From assembly GCA_013397455.1 (NCBI GenBank), contig VYZB01000216.1, positions 1,447,782-1,511,781 of the forward strand: a DNA stretch of 64,000 bases, written 5' to 3'. The translations under genes and the position numbers were made by a program. This DNA comes from Crotophaga sulcirostris. Lineage: Eukaryota > Chordata > Aves > Cuculiformes > Crotophagidae. Of this stretch, positions 47,331-60,400 are shown piece after piece (the first letter of the stretch is position 1; each line of letters begins with the position of its first letter). Below the pieces are notes generated by a model. That model searched no databases, was not told the DNA's origin, and saw nothing but the letters and a program-made list of their open reading frames with translations.

Positions 47331-50300
47331 CAGAGGAAACTAAGTGCAATGCTTTTAATCAGGTGTTCCAAGCAGCACAGAAACAGGGAAAGAGCGATAG
47401 GATACTGACATGATCTTCATTTCTACTATGATTAAGCTATTTCTAAATATTTTTGAGTAGATACAATTAAGAAATTTTTTTCATGGTGATGAATAAGTTT
47501 GTTAGAACACTACATTTCATATCAGTCAGTACAAAACTTTTAATTAATTCTCGGTTTTAATGTCTGTTTCCAAATGTTCCTTTTTCACACCAAAATACCA
47601 CTAAAAACAAACCCCTATCTGCCTTCTGATGCAGTGTAGACACACATTAACCAGACCAAATCTGCCAGGAGGTTTCTACATGAGTGGGAACAATTGTACT
47701 AGAAAGTTTTTGTCCATATTATGGAAGAAAATAGAAGCCGATGGATAAACCTTGTATCTGATTTAAAAAGATGTGAAGAGTCCTACATAAACTTGGAGGC
47801 TCACATTAAAGAGTCAGTGAGAACCCAGACTTAATATACATCTGGCTCACTGTATGTTGTATCACGGAGCTATCCACAGAGTCATTCTGTGAAATGCAGT
47901 AGGAAGCTGATACGGCTTACGCTTACATATATAAACAAATGCTATGTCATTTTTGTGCATATGCATTATGCATTATAAATAAAATGTGCTACTTTATAAA
48001 TTACATAGTGTTTCAATGATTGGTTTAGGCTTACACATCCTGTCATTGTTATTTAAAGACAGGACCTGCTTTCCCACCACACTTTAATGCTTCTTCACCT
48101 TCCCAAGCCTCATTCACTTGCCAAGCAAACATTCCTGCAGTCATGTGATATACCAGGCTGAGAATCTGGTTAACACCAACCCAGCAACAATGTGAGTTGG
48201 TTAGCATTAACCTGATGCTTTTTTCTCTGATTAAGTCTGCAGCACAGCCCCATGTGCACGGTAAGTGAAAGGAGACAAAAGCATTGATATAGAAGAAACA
48301 GATAAGCCAGGCTAGAGAGAGTTGATGGATATTGCCAAGCACATGGCTCAAAGGTGGTCAAAGGAAGGAAAGGCTTTATGAAACAAGCTTCTTCCTTTTC
48401 TTCCACTTGTCCTGAGAAGCATTTGGAGGTTTCTTTGTGCACTATCTCAGCCTCCTCACCACTACTTGCAGGAACTCCTAGACAAGACTAAGACTCGTTT
48501 AAAGCTAGCTTAGCTCTCAGCTACACAGGTGAGGGGGAGTTACTGTCCCATTTGTTTGTCACTTCTCCACTCCAGAAGGATGTTATCCCCTCTTCAACTC
48601 ACCAGCAAAGCCGCTCAAGAAGGAACTCCTTGGCTCCAGCCAAAATAAGCCAGTTTAGTCTGACTTCTTAAATAGTAGCTCTTTGCTAATCCAGCTCATC
48701 TCGGCTGAAGAACCTTCATCAGAGCCCACATGAGCAGCAAACCTGAAGAAGAATCTGGTGATAAACAGCTGTAGGCTGCAATTTCTTCCTGAGCCAAAGC
48801 ACTCTGTGCTGTGGATAGATCTTGGGACTTAGGACCCTCAGGTCTTGATCTCTAGGTCTGTACAAGTAAATAAAACGTACCTATGCCCATACCCTAGCAG
48901 GAGGCAAAGGATAACTCATATCCCCACTTTAAAAATCACTCATACTCCAGAAGAGGACAGCCACAACCAAAGCAACAATGAGGAATGGTTCCTAACTTTT
49001 ACTAACTCACAAACTGTTTCTGAATATGACTTGGGCTAGTGCAGATGTGGACCAAAACCAGACAGGAACTACTCTAACAGGTTAACAGTCAATCTGTGTG
49101 GTCTCTCAGGACTACAAATGCTGCCTGGCATGGCTTTAAATTACTAGTTTAGATGTAGCCCAGATAAATAAATGTGTCTAACTTCAATCTTTAAAAAAAT
49201 ATTTTAATTGCATTTAAGTATTCAACACTTTGTGGTTTAGTTTTGGTTTTGGGGAACAGATTTATTGTCAGGATGTGTTTGGGGTCTTTTTGGGTGGGTT
49301 TATAGAGAGGAGCAGTGGGAGGGGAGAAGGAGGGATCAAGTTAAGGTCCTGATGAGGAATATAATCAAGGTGTACCTGAAAGCCCGTCTGAAGAACTCGT
49401 TGGCATTTGGTTCTCAGGGCAAAGAAATATGATTATTTACAAATACAAGTAACTAACACTTTCTTTATAACTGGAAGGATTTGCAGTTACTGAGGCTGAT
49501 TGTTCTTGCAAGTGAGAATTCGCACATTCATATATGTGTAGTACATCCATAACTTGCACAAATGTGCTCTAACCATTACTAAGTTAATAAAACAATAACA
49601 TTAAAGATAGAGTTTAAAAGAACAACTTGTTTTATGATGCAGAATTTTTTCTTCGATCTCCAACACTGTTTTCCACCAGGTGTCACTGTAACATCCTATA
49701 AACCAGGACCGTCAAAGGAAAAAAAGCACTGAACTGTCTCCTTTCTTTTGTATGTTCCTTCTAACACATTGACCAAACAAATACTAGCAATCATCTGAGC
49801 CTTTGGATTTTTCACCTAAATTTCAAGAATTCTTCAGGGAGAGATTATTTATGGGCTTTAGAAACCAAACTTTAAAAGGAGAGTTTGTAAAATCCGCAGA
49901 TTATGAGGTATGTGTTATTTTTAAGGCCATCTCTTCCATAAAACTGCATTCTGGCACAGAGCTGGGCACCCAGATTCCAAGAAAGATCATTAATAAACCT
50001 CGTTTATATTAGCAACCCATCTACAGAATGCAATTTCCTTCATTCCAAAGACCAGCACAGGGAAAGAAAATTCTAGTATCTGCAAGGGAAAAAACTGTGA
50101 ATAAGGAGAAAAATAGCAGTGTAGGAAGTAACAGAGAAAAGCAAGCTCTATTAAACACCCTACTCAAACTGTAGTACATATCAGAGCACCTCACAGATTG
50201 TGAATTCATCTTTTAAACTGCTTTGAGAGCAACAGAAATATTTACACACAAATTATCAGCCCTGGTAGTAATGAATATGGGCTTTTATATCTTGAGAAGA

Positions 50301-53239
50301 AAAGTGCACATTGTCACTGACAGAGAGGCAACTAATATTTTCTTCATACCTGTAATTACCATGATCAGTAAAGACAAACTTTTCCTGTATGTAAGTATGC
50401 ACATGTTTGCATATATGTATACATTAATGGTATCATAAGCAGACTAGTGAGTCACAGAGTTCTAGGGCTTGTATGCACTTAGAGCAGAAGACTGAAATTC
50501 GTGGCTCAAGGTGGGTTGGCAGCCTCCCCTAGCATATACTCCAGTGCACAGACACAAGTTGTTACTTCTGAAGCCAGAGGGATCAGCTGGAAATCGCCTA
50601 GCCTGCCAAAGGTTAAAATCCTACACTTTAACATAAACTGATGCCAACTTCAGGTTATTTTCATACTCAGAGCAAAAGCTGTGAAATTGCAGGGCAGCTC
50701 CTGGCTGACCCAGTCCAGGAGCCGTGCCATCATTCCTGCCCCAGTGGCAGCAACATCTATTAAAAAAGTAGGCCAGTTAGCTCAAGGTAATACCCACTCC
50801 AGTCACCTAATTTTAATCTGCTCCCATATATGAGTCAGGTACCTAAAATCTCATCAAATTAAACCCTTGGCCATGCACTGCAATTTTAACACGTATGTAC
50901 ATAGTTTCACACAACGACAGCATACAGCACCAATTTGAAGGACCACCGAAAAAAAACAGAAAAAGGGATGCCTGAAGAGGCAAGGAGGGTGACACCCAAA
51001 GGGTCCAAATATCTATGTCTAATCTGGACTGTTTCTGTCCAGTTACATAGCACTAAAATTTCCTTGAAATTAGACCACATTCATTAGTTCTGATTTGGTG
51101 AGAAGGAACGTTGGGATTGATGAAAAGGGAGAGACTAAACCCCACAACAAACCTACAGGGCAGAGCAATGAAAAGGAAAACCTCATCTTCTAGACTTCTC
51201 TAGAAACTTCTCAGTTTCTAACCCCTTTGTCTTGTGGGGGTACCCTTGAAAAGGTATGCTGATGTGAAGCACTCACTAGTGGTGATGGATTTTCACTATT
51301 TTCCAAGGATCACAGATTATTTTCATTTTCCCTTGAGAAATTTGCCCTCATTAGCTTTTGAATTTCTCAGTAAAGTAAGTGAACAAGGACCCTAAGGGCA
51401 AAAAGCTTCCCTCCACTGCCCCTGCCTCCCTCCCCTTTTATTTATTAGTGCCACGGCTAAGGCAGCTGTTTGTCTGGCAATAGCAGCCAGTCAGTCAGGG
51501 AGCACTTTGCACAAACAGAGGGAAGACCGTGCAAGAGAAACCCTCTGGAGTCTGGCTCAAGATTTATATCTATCATCTCTGCAGATTAGAGAAGTGGGGT
51601 TGGGGAGGGGGAGAAGCAGACTGTTAAACTGGATCAAGTCGGAAAGACAGTCATGCATGAGATACTTAGCTAAACCAGTCAGGAGACAGGGATTTGTTTC
51701 TATTGATCTGCAGTAGTGATGACTGGAGAAATGTCTCATTAAATGATGTACAACGAGGGATTTCAGACTATGCATATTTGAATTGTGGGGGTTAACAATA
51801 ACAAGAGATGTGAAAGCTAGGCCAGGATACAAAAGATAATGCATGGTAAAAGGTATCAAGGATCCATAAATATGCTGCTAAAAAAAAAATGAAAAAAATA
51901 AAAAGACTATAACTATATCAGGGCTTACTAAACTACACCAGTGTAATCATCCTGTATCACATCAGGGGAGAAAGAGAGCTAGCATAAAGTGACAATAAAA
52001 ACCTTGCTGTTAATTAGATAAAGTCTGCACTGCTTTTTGTATTGCTTTAAAGAGGATAGGTTGGCAAGGTGTTTGCAAAGTTCTTTAGTGATTTGCTAAA
52101 CTGTATTATCCATTAGGTATCTTCTGATTCTTACTAATCGATTGTGCAGTCTGAAATTTGAAAAAAACTAGATTTCGGCATACACAAGTAGCATGCAGAG
52201 CAACAGTGTGAGTGCAAAATGGCCTGATGCAGCATGTCTGAAGAAGACTGCATGGAAAAGATTTGCAAAGGTTTTTAGAGAGGAACAGAAGGAAAGAAGA
52301 TTGCATACTGCAGAGGGAGTGACTTATCACTCTGAACATGTAGATCAGTGTATAAGAAGATATAAAGCCAAGATTAGGAGAAAAAGACAAAAGGAACAGA
52401 AGCAATAGCATAGATTACAGAATATTTGTAGAGATCTTCAGAACAGTCAGACGCGTAGCCTGCACAAACATCTCCCATAAAAGGCTTTACCTCTAACACC
52501 TCCTGGTTTCCATTATATTCCAAAATACCTGAATATTTAATCTCCCAGTAGTTTCACAAAAGGAATTTACTCATCCAGCAATTCAGAAGAGAGCCCTTCT
52601 GCATGGAGTTTGTGACAGCCAGAGAAGCAACAGTGCCTACCATGTGGAGAGAGTTAGCAGGGGCTGGAATTGACCATATCAGTTGCTTGTTTGTGAAAGT
52701 GCTGTTTGGATGCACTGCTGGCTAACCTTTTGGTAAATATGTACAGTTTCAGTCCCTCTCCTCGAAACGTTCCTGTCCTCTTGTCCTTGGCTGAGCAGTG
52801 ACCCTGGGTACAGACACAGCTGCTCACCCACAGGAACAAGTAGTTCCCTTTCTCCATGCAGGCAAGAGCGAAGCATCTCAGAGTAGGAAAAATAAAATTA
52901 TTTTAAACAAATTCTCTAAAATGTTTTTGAGCCTCCAACAGGCAAACACAAGCTTGTTTCAAACAGCTGGGGATACATCTAATCCCTTCTTGTTTGAGGG
53001 ACACCAACCTGAAAGACCACGGTTACCTGGGAATACCGACATGAGAAAACCTGGAGATGGTCACCCCACACACCATTTCCACATGCATTAACAGGAGAAA
53101 AAGTAAAAAAGTAAATGCTGTGGGAAAGCCAACATTTGTCTCAACTCACTAATGTGTGCCAAAAGCACAGGCAACCCAGCTAACTCTTAAGATTTTACCA
53201 TCTAAGGATTTCAAATCCCTTTGAATTACCAACAGCCAC
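47331..53239. other. Intergenic, no recognised feature (5.9 kb)
   Basis: AT-rich, apparently unique DNA upstream of ROS1. Short open frames on both strands show no domain, and no CR1 tail octamers were seen. A purine-rich patch lies near 51590-51620. Confidence 0.6.
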
Positions 53240-54413
53240 CATGGTTTAAGACACGGCATTACTTTAGGAGGCACTTGTTGCCCCCCTGGGCAGAGGAGAA
53301 GGCCTGAGTACACCTCCACAGCCACGAAATTCAGTTCAAACCCTGCCAAGACGTGGCCAGTGCTGAGCCCCATGACCACGCACCTACTCCCTGGCTCTGG
53401 GGCTGTCTGGGGCTTGGTCCTGCTGCCTAAACACAGGTCACTGCTGACAATTGTGCTATCTTAGGGTATCCCAGATGTTCATCAGGGCTGGCAGCATCTG
53501 GGCACCACAGCTGGGTCCCCCAGGTCAAGGTCTGGCAGGTAGGGCATGTCCCAGCCCCAGTCAGGAGCATGGTAGCCAGGGGGACTGCAGCACGTCCCTG
53601 GGGATGGGGACTGGCCAAGGCCAGGCTGGGACATGTGTCCATGGCTCATTAGGGCCTGCAGGCAGGCAGGACAGGGCTGAGGGAGCTGGAGACCAGCTCT
53701 GCTCTGGCCTTACTGGGACAGGGGCTGATGGCCCCAAGGGAGTGAAGTGGGGTCCTGGGCTGTGGGCAGGGAGTGAACCACCTGGGGCCAGGCAGGCTGG
53801 TGTCACTCCAGAGCAATGGACCAGCAGCTGGGAGGCAGGGAAATCATTCAATCATCTCGAAAGGCAGGAGATGCCTCTGTTTAGGCCACTGAACCAAGCC
53901 TGACATTTCTGTTGACCTCAACAGCAGTCACCTGTATTTAGATGTATTGATTTTAAATTAACTACAAAGCTTTAAAACAGTGAAAGTATTATCTGTCCCC
54001 AGCTGCGTGCGTGCAGCCCCTTGTGCCGATGCTGACATGCTGTCAGACCCACTGCAAAGCTGTTGTTTGGGTGTCCAACCACTTTTTCCTTTTCCTTGGC
54101 TGAGGAAGTTTCCTGGCGGCTGAGAGAAGTTTCCTTCCTGAGGAAATTTCCTCCACCAAGAAGTCAGGCAGGTGCCAGAGCAAGGAGCAAGGCTGGCACA
54201 CAGAGCTACACCTGAACACAAACAGTGAGGGTGCACGCTAAGGCTGAGGGAATTGATTGCTCTGTGAGAGAAAGCAGGCTTGGCATTTTACCCCACTTTC
54301 CCTTCATTATGTTCCCAGACCCCAGTTTCCCCTGCCCTGCAATAGCAGTGCGGTCATTCCTCCTTGCACCAGCTCTGGTGATGTTTTGATCCCCCTACTG
54401 AACTAAATCAGAT
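53240..54413. other. GC-richer intergenic block without a recognised gene
   Basis: Clearly more GC-rich than its surroundings, with AGGCAGG/CAGGGCTG-type runs at 53640-53800 but few CpG dinucleotides, so not a typical CpG island. Overlapping open frames occur on both strands (for example 53451-53903), as expected from base composition. A cluster of TTCC/GGAA motifs lies at 54085-54152. Confidence 0.5.
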
Positions 54414-54427
54414 CCCCCCCCCCCCCC
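54414..54427. repeat. C14 homopolymer
   Basis: Fourteen consecutive C at the right edge of the GC-richer block. Confidence 0.95.
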
Positions 54428-57400
54428 TCCTGCAGAAAGCCATTCACCTTGTTGTCAAGAAAATGTTCTGCTGGCTCAGCAAGTTGAGTGGGCTCAACAC
54501 AACATCAGGTGAGCAGCAGGAAGAGGGGAAGTAAGGCCAAGAAAGGGGCCCTTTGACCCTGCTGGTTTGAACCTTCACTCCAACAGCTGCCATTGTTAAC
54601 TAAATTTAGGTCTGAGGCTACACCATTGTCCCTTAATAGAGAGAAGCCCCGGGGATGGGGTCTGCTGCTCACAATATATTTGAATGTGATCTTGCACAAC
54701 AGAGCAGTGACCTCTCTCTGCATTATCATAATACAAATAATAAGAGTAGGCCTTTAATTGTGAACACATCTGGACTCCCAAAAGATTTGTAAAACAATAA
54801 CATGCTTAAGCTGTACTGTTAAAATACTAACTCAAGGTAAAGCAGGGTAAGAGAGGAGAAGCATTAAACAAGGCATGTCATACTGATTCATATGTTTATG
54901 CTCCCAAGAGTAAAGGTATAAATTGGCTTATGAAAAGCATATTTTTTTTTTGGTATTACTTATATGCACAAACACAAGCACATCCCTCTTCTAACACTGA
55001 AAGGAGTCAGTGGAGCTCAAAGAGGAAAGCTAGAAAGAGAAAATCTCTACAGCAAAACAGATGTATGTAACAGAACTACTTATTTTAAAACAACTGATGC
55101 TGTCATAACTGTTTCTGAAAAGGTGCTTCTGTACTCTTTTTCTTTTCCAGGAATGTCTAAGATATAGACTAAATTACACATCCAAGAAAGTTTATTCCAT
55201 GAAAAAGGCTAATGTGCCTTTTTGCAGTAACCCATAGCAGAGACTGTAGAACAGACCATATCCTTCAACTTCTGCAGACATTCGTATTCACAGTCCACTC
55301 TACTGGTGAATACCTGGACTAATAGCAATTTAAGTACAGGTTGAACAGTTGAGGTGCAAGTACATACTCTCTTCTGCTGCTCTGCAAGCTGTAGCAGTTG
55401 ATCAGAGCAGAGAGCAATGGTTATAGAAATATTTTGAAACATTACAGCAAGATCCATCAGAACCTGGGAAGTGAGGGCTCCAAAGAGCATTTGGTTGTGC
55501 TGTCAGCACAGGCTTCTCTGGTAACTTTGAGGTGCTTTAAATTAGGCCCAGGAATTAAGCTGAAGGTAGAGGCTCTGCCTAAGCAGGAGTACTAAGTACT
55601 AATGCTTCCTTTGGCAGAGTTTCCAGGTCCAGAAAGAGTGTCCAGGCACACACACTTTAACTTCTCTATGCTTATCAAAATAGTTTACTTTTTTTTGCTT
55701 ATGGTTTTCAGACAAAGACAATATATGTGAGAGATTGTCTATAAGTGTACTTCTATAAGACCAGTAAAAACAAAAAAGCTCTAATATTTTGTCTAGCAAC
55801 AAGTTAACCTTTACTTGGTTGAATGGCTGTCTGCAAATGTAATCACTATTTTCTGACTATGGTATCTCCTTCACACTAATTTTGCTTCTTTTGCTTTCTA
55901 TTTTGCTTCTTCAGCGTTTGCTGTTTTAACACATTAATGTAATTCCACAGATCAAAACAATGAAAAAAATTCCTCAGAACACTAACGTAGAACAAGGAAC
56001 ATCAAGAAAAAATATTGAGTTTAAGATGTGAGGAAGTAAGTGAAGGTTCATGGTCTGCTACAGACAGCCTCTGCAACCAGGGGGAACCTGTGTGGGATGA
56101 TCTGCATGTTCCCCAACAGTGGTCAGTAACTGCGTGGAGGCTGAAGAGCAGCTGGGCTTTCTGCTCATGCTTGTTTAAACATGAACTAGCAAACTGAGAA
56201 GTTGTAATTCACCATCTTGTCAGTTATAGGAGTGGATAGTGAAGCTCAGGATATTTGGCCATTATTTTCCAGTGGCTTTATCTCTCTGGATCCCTAGTAA
56301 TGAGGGCATATTGGTGGGACTGTGGGAGAGGAACTAGACAATGCCATGGGAATGAATTAAAATCCATTTGATCTCTCTCTTTTCCAAGTAAAAGCCACAA
56401 AGTAGGTCAGAAAACAGTTCAACAGTGCTATCATGAATCCTGATGATTGATTCATAGAGCATGGTCATCTTTTTTGAAACAGGAGGTTTAGGTACCTAAA
56501 AATGTATAAATGTTACAGTATTCAAATATGGACAGCAGAAGACTGAGCCTAAAATGTTATGGCAATTACTGAAAAGGTGCTGAGTCCTCCTAATTCCCAG
56601 ATAAGCAGGATGATGTGTGAGAAAGTCAGAAGCTGCAGAGACTCAAGTCATCTCTAGAAACAAGGGTTACTTCTTTCCACTGCAGGACTATACCAAGAAA
56701 TTATCACCAGGGTTAGTTTTGCACTGGTTTTAGCAGCCACCAGCACAGCCTTAGCTGTGGCTGACCACACCAGCACTGTACTCACTGTTTGGGATTCTGG
56801 GTGTGCAACCCACATCCTTTCATACCCTACTAAGCTGAGCTACCCCATGGCATCTCCTCCCTGAATCTGCCTGTTTCTCTGGGCATATAAGGAGCTGTGG
56901 CTGGGTAGTGGGGATTGTTGCAGGGACTTCGGCCACACACGGGTATTCTCTTCCAGGGCTGGTCACACCAGCTGAAGATTTTCTTGTTGTTAGCGGTTTA
57001 GCATTTTTCACCTGCTGGAGAAATGTCTTCAGATGAAGCCAGTTAGGTTCACTCAAAACTTTTCAGCTGCTGCGGACAAATGTGTACAAAACAGGTAAGA
57101 AAACACATCTACTTCAGAGCCTTCAGAGTGGGAACTCAACATGCCCAGGCAGCAAGAGCTGGAAATGGAGATTACACAGCAGAGATGTTCACCTGGTGAA
57201 AGCCTCATCCTGACCTCAATGTCTGCCATTGGCTCAGGCAAGCAGCATGCAGAAAGTGAATTCCATGCCTGAATCCACATAGGCAGTCAGTCCCACCCCA
57301 TCACCCTGCAACAAAACCACCATCATACTCAAGCGAAGGAGGGCAAATCACAACCGACTTTGGGAGATAAATGCGATACTGGAGATAGAGGAAACAATTA

Positions 57401-60400
57401 AAACATAGGCTGAATTTAAATCTAGGAGGTGGACCTAATTAGGTCTCAGCTACACGTGTCACATTCTGAAAAAGGCTTTTAAGATCCTTTGTGAACCCCA
57501 GGACCAAGAACAACCACTAGCATGCATGTCTATCATAACTAGGTATACAGTATCTTTAATGAAAAGGAATAGACAGAGGATGCCAAAAGCTCTTACTTTG
57601 GGAAGGAATATTTGAGAAATTATACTGCCCACATAAACCTAACTTTAAGTGATAAAAATTCTCATTTATTGATCATTTATCATTTTATGAGGAATTAACA
57701 CTTGAAATTGACTTGAGTGTTCAACAACCTGCTAAATTTACTTTCTTTTATCCAGTTATAATATTCTTTGACCAGGAACCTCAGGTAGGCTCTACATTTT
57801 TTTTCATATGCAGGCACAATTATACACTGAATACTGTAATTAAAATATGAGAAAATATTCAAATGCAAGCCTGTATTTTTTTAAATTATTTTTTAAAGGG
57901 CACAGATGTCTTTACCTAGACAGATGCCATTTGGTCAGTTTTTTACATTTAATAAATAGACTGGTCTTAAAATCTATTGACAGTGGACCCTCAAAATATA
58001 TATACATTTGTAATCCACAGCTGTGACAGTTATGAATTACAAGAATTTGACCTTGTAATTCATTGGTGGAATGTCCCAATGCTATGTAGAAAAGTTGCAC
58101 AAGAAGCTTTTTCTCCACACATAATGATTATTGCAGATTTATGACCCATGCTTCCACTATCTATAACTGGCTTGCTTCTGTGAAGCTCCCAAGGAGTGCA
58201 GACTTCCATAGAGCCCCAAGCAAGCACAGGGAAGGGAGAGGGAGCACAGTCCCACACATCACTAATTACGAAATTAATAAGCATGATTCCCATCTCTCTC
58301 TCTTCAAAGAAATCAACTGAAGGGAAATAAGGCCATCTCTGGACTTACTTTTCAACCCTTGAGGCTTTCTGCCTGAGTTCATACCACACCGTGCAAGAAA
58401 ACTGCAGTGTGGCATGAATGCTTGAAGTTAGGAAGAAGGGCTAGATCTGGTGTAAACTGGATGATTTCTGTTAAATCAGGCAGTACCTTAGTTCACACTT
58501 GTATTTGCTTTCATCTCTTCAAGCTCTTGCTCATATAGCTGGGGGCATAGTGATCAATAAACCAGTATGCAAACTGTCCTCTCTAGTATACATGACAGTA
58601 AGCGTCACACTCACTATGTTAGAAACAGTTAAACTCTGCTTAGTTGCATACATCTTCCATTACTCCACACTTTTTTTTGGAATAATATAACTAGAATGAT
58701 TATTATCTTTATTAAAAAGGCATGTGATTAAAACATAATTGGTCATTCCTGGAAGTGACCACAGGATTGCCTCATATTTTGCACAAGTGAGTTCATAGCG
58801 TCTACTTGGATGCAGCCTCATAAACATGAGTAAATGATTAAGAAGATTTGTTTCTCATGGAAAAAAATGCAGACTATGCTACATTTAAAAATTACATGCT
58901 ACATACATATTAAGGGGAAAAAATGCTATCTTTTAAATATATGAGGTCTAATACTTTACAGAAACAGGAAAATTCTTAAAAATGCCTATAAAGAGCAATG
59001 AGAGCTTTGTCACTGACAAATTGATCAAGGGTGCTGCCAACTAGTCAGTTATAAAATAGTAGGCTCTGTTTTGATAAAGAGTGTCATGAATCTTTATATC
59101 ACAATATTTTTCAAGACAACCCTTAAACAATACGTTTAAATGAGAAGGAACATTCTACTCCATATTTCTTGACAGAATTTAAGACAGCACCATGGCATGT
59201 CTGCTTTATTATCTTCAAAATCCAGACGATTAGCAACTTTGTTTAATTTTGCTTGAAAGTAAGACAAATTATGACCCGAGACTACCAAGCAGCTGTGAGA
59301 AAGTGCAAAATCTACCGCAGTGGGACAAATGATTAGTTTTCAGCTTTGTCTCATAATCACATCATAATAGGTGACATGATTGGATAGGTTACAGTAATTA
59401 AAGTGATGAAAAGTGCACATTCATCCCCTGTATGGCTCTCATTAGAGTTAAACACAACTGCTGCTGTTGTAGTGAATGAGGCTGCATATCCTCCTCAGCA
59501 TCCAATTATCCCATAGGCATCCTGTGCCACTGCTTGTAATGGCCCTGCTTCCACTGCCACTCAGACAAAACCAATCCTTCTCTGCTGCTGAAAACAAAAG
59601 ACAAAACTCTTGAAGCCTGCTGCAATTTGGGTTTCTCTCCCAGACTTTATTACCCGATTTTATTGCCCACAATTTCTTCTTCCATGTTCTTAAGGTTTAA
59701 GAATATTTATGGTCTCTTCCCCCTGGGGATTTTTTCAGTGTAATTGCAGAACACCAGTACTATGGTTCCAACTTACCTGTATGGGTGTGAGCAGTGACCT
59801 GTGCCAGTGCAAGTTAAACTGTTTCTTCTATTGGAAGTCTTTTTTTCTGTCTGATTTTTGCCTCATGTTTCTTTTAAAGTAATGAAGCATTCAATTGTGA
59901 TAGCCCCTTAGTTGCTTGTTCAGAATGACTTGAAAAGTGGAAAAGTTATTTTATTTACTCCTTCACTCCTGTGCGTTTTTACACCAGGAGAGGATGCTTT
60001 CAGTAAGCAAGGATGGAGGTTGCTAACGTGAGCCTCACCAGAATCAAGGCTGACTGACAAGGAGAGCTCAGTCCAGCTGTCTGCTATGAATGATGAAGAC
60101 CATTTTTGTAGCAGTAATTAGGTAAATATGCAGAAGTCTAGAGGAGTCCTGGAGGTCAGTGCATCTACAGCTGGTTTAGCAGTACGCAGACCTTAATAGC
60201 AGAGGGTGTTACACAAGTGGAAATGTCTTCATGGCTCTGTGAGCATGGCATTAGCCCTCCATTGACACAAACACAGCGCAGTATACTGCATCCATCAAAT
60301 ACTCCACATATACGGAATAATTCAGGTGTGTCTCAAGGAGCTTGCTAGACTTTCTAATCCATGCCACAGCCTTGCAGCACCACTAGCTTTGCTGTAGCCT

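Noticed and set aside
52193..52408. 71-codon Lys/Arg-rich plus-strand open frame
   Set aside because: Purine-rich sequence gives the basic composition; there is an equally long frame on the opposite strand.
53451..53903. 150-codon open frame in the GC-richer block
   Set aside because: Gly/Pro-rich product and overlapping frames on the opposite strand point to base composition, not to a gene.
53240..54413. CpG island promoter
   Set aside because: GC is raised but CpG dinucleotides are few, and no exon follows in either direction.
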